Assembly (NCBI GenBank): GCA_024734555.1
Contig: JANPWX010000477.1
Span: forward strand, 310,784-374,783
Direction of reading: 5' to 3'
Source of the DNA: Trochalopteron elliotii
Lineage: Eukaryota; Chordata; Aves; Passeriformes; Leiothrichidae
DNA: 64,000 nucleotides
Positions 61,701 to 64,000 of this stretch are shown here, piece after piece; position 1 is the stretch's first letter; the number at the start of each line of letters is the position of its first letter. The notes under the pieces are model-generated. The model worked only from the letters and a program-made list of their open reading frames with translations. It did no database searches and was not told where the DNA came from. A program made the position numbers and the translations under genes.

Positions 61701-62740
61701 ACATATCCCTTGGTCCCTCGGACCAAATATATAATGATAATACTGTGCAGGTGCTCCAGAGCTGACTCAGCTGCTCCACGGTCACATTGTGCCTGTGAAA
61801 TGCAATCCATCATTACGTTCAAAGCGCCTGCTTGATTAATATTCAATATTTAATGTCAACACCGATAAATTAGGATTCAGAAGTGTTACACTGCAGGAAC
61901 TGCAAACAGTGCTGCAGTGACGGTGGCCTGGGTTAGGTTTGTGAGATCTGTTAATTCAAGGGGAAATCCATTATTCATAAATACCAAAACATGTGTATGG
62001 TATTAACTACCAGCTGTGACCTCCTGGGAAAACAGTGATACGTCACATTTAAAGGAACTAAGTGTTAGTTTTCCAAATGGCTATGATTATTTCTTCTCCT
62101 GTATAAATAATACCTCTATCTCTTTGCCATCCACATTTGCAATAATGCTCTAATTGTGGTGTTACAGATATACAAGGTATACTGGATTTGGGAAGTACTT
62201 TGGCTTACATTGTTTTAAACACTTACTTCCCAAGTGCATAGGTTTCATCTTGACTAACTTGCTCAAGAAAATAAAAAATTACCATGACATTTTCAATCTC
62301 TCTTGGTCTTATAACATTTTCTCATTTGAAATATTGTTTAGTTCTCTTCCACAGAATTTTTTTTTCAAACAAATCTACCTTTTTCTTTAGTGTTTACTTA
62401 ATGGTACCTCTTTTTTTCACCTTAGATTTAGTCCTATATATGACATATTAAGCACTTCCCATTAGAGCTACAGCTTGAGACTCAGGAACACTTAATGGCC
62501 AACAGACTCTTCCCTGGTGGAGAATGAGGATTCAAAGGAAACATTTGAGATTATTTCACTTTCATTATTTTTGTTAAAAAAAGTTTGCACCTGGAGGTGT
62601 CATGAATACCCCTTCTTGATCTTCTTTGCCTTGTCAGACTTGGCCAGCACAAGCAGCTGAGATCTTTGCTCTATTTTCCCTGCATCTCTGTGCAACGCTT
62701 TTTTAAAAAGAGAATATACTATTATATTTTGCTAAGCCTT
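58756..62740. other. Region between last CR1 and PTCHD4 stop; includes PTCHD4 3' UTR side
   Basis: This stretch lies downstream of PTCHD4 on the - strand, so its right part should include that gene's 3' UTR, whose end I cannot place. A 14-base T run is at 60840-60853. The segment about 61430-62100 has a mixed, non-repetitive look with several CpGs and could be conserved non-coding DNA, but I have no comparison to show that. Confidence 0.45.

Positions 62741-64000
<1,260 letters not shown>

Noticed and set aside
61436..61846. 136-codon - strand open frame downstream of PTCHD4
   Set aside because: No domain or splice link to PTCHD4. It probably lies in or beyond the 3' UTR and is chance.

Overview
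This window looks like nuclear DNA from a bird. It is AT-rich and intron-rich, and it carries at least ten fragments of CR1 (chicken repeat 1) LINEs, the dominant avian interspersed repeat, recognisable by the conserved CR1 3' end and its ATTCTATG-like octamer tail. The two protein-coding genes I recognise are OPN5 (neuropsin/opsin-5) on the + strand and the 3' end of PTCHD4 (patched-domain protein 4) on the - strand. This convergent arrangement is the vertebrate OPN5-PTCHD4 synteny known from human chromosome 6p12. I cannot name the species.

Layout. 1-4209 is upstream sequence, probably OPN5 intron 1; the first coding exon is not visible and should lie before the window. OPN5 exons are at 4210-4329, 8393-8563, 11429-11763, 13928-14163 and 15418-15481 (stop). 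The splice phases join without a break and give 308 residues covering part of TM1 through the C-terminus. 15482 to 62740 is about 47 kb of intergenic DNA. It contains CR1 fragments (clusters near 33.3-34.2 kb and 51.3-51.8 kb), simple repeats, a perfect 28-bp inverted repeat at 52967-53067 and a lone tRNA T-arm-like motif at 17025-17041, but no gene I can support. 62741-64000 is the C-terminal half (419 residues) of PTCHD4, in one open exon running off the right edge.

Function. OPN5 is a retinal-binding, short-wavelength-sensitive GPCR. In birds it acts as a deep-brain and retinal photoreceptor. All residues I could check are present: the Schiff-base lysine, DRY, NPIIY and the TM3/ECL2 cysteine pair. 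PTCHD4 is a 12-TM RND/patched-family membrane protein. The two genes are neighbours but not known to work in one pathway.

I found no new biological system. The observations most worth checking are the reconstructed short OPN5 tail exon, the long perfect hairpin in the intergenic region, two LTR-like segments in OPN5 introns, and the tRNA T-arm fragment.
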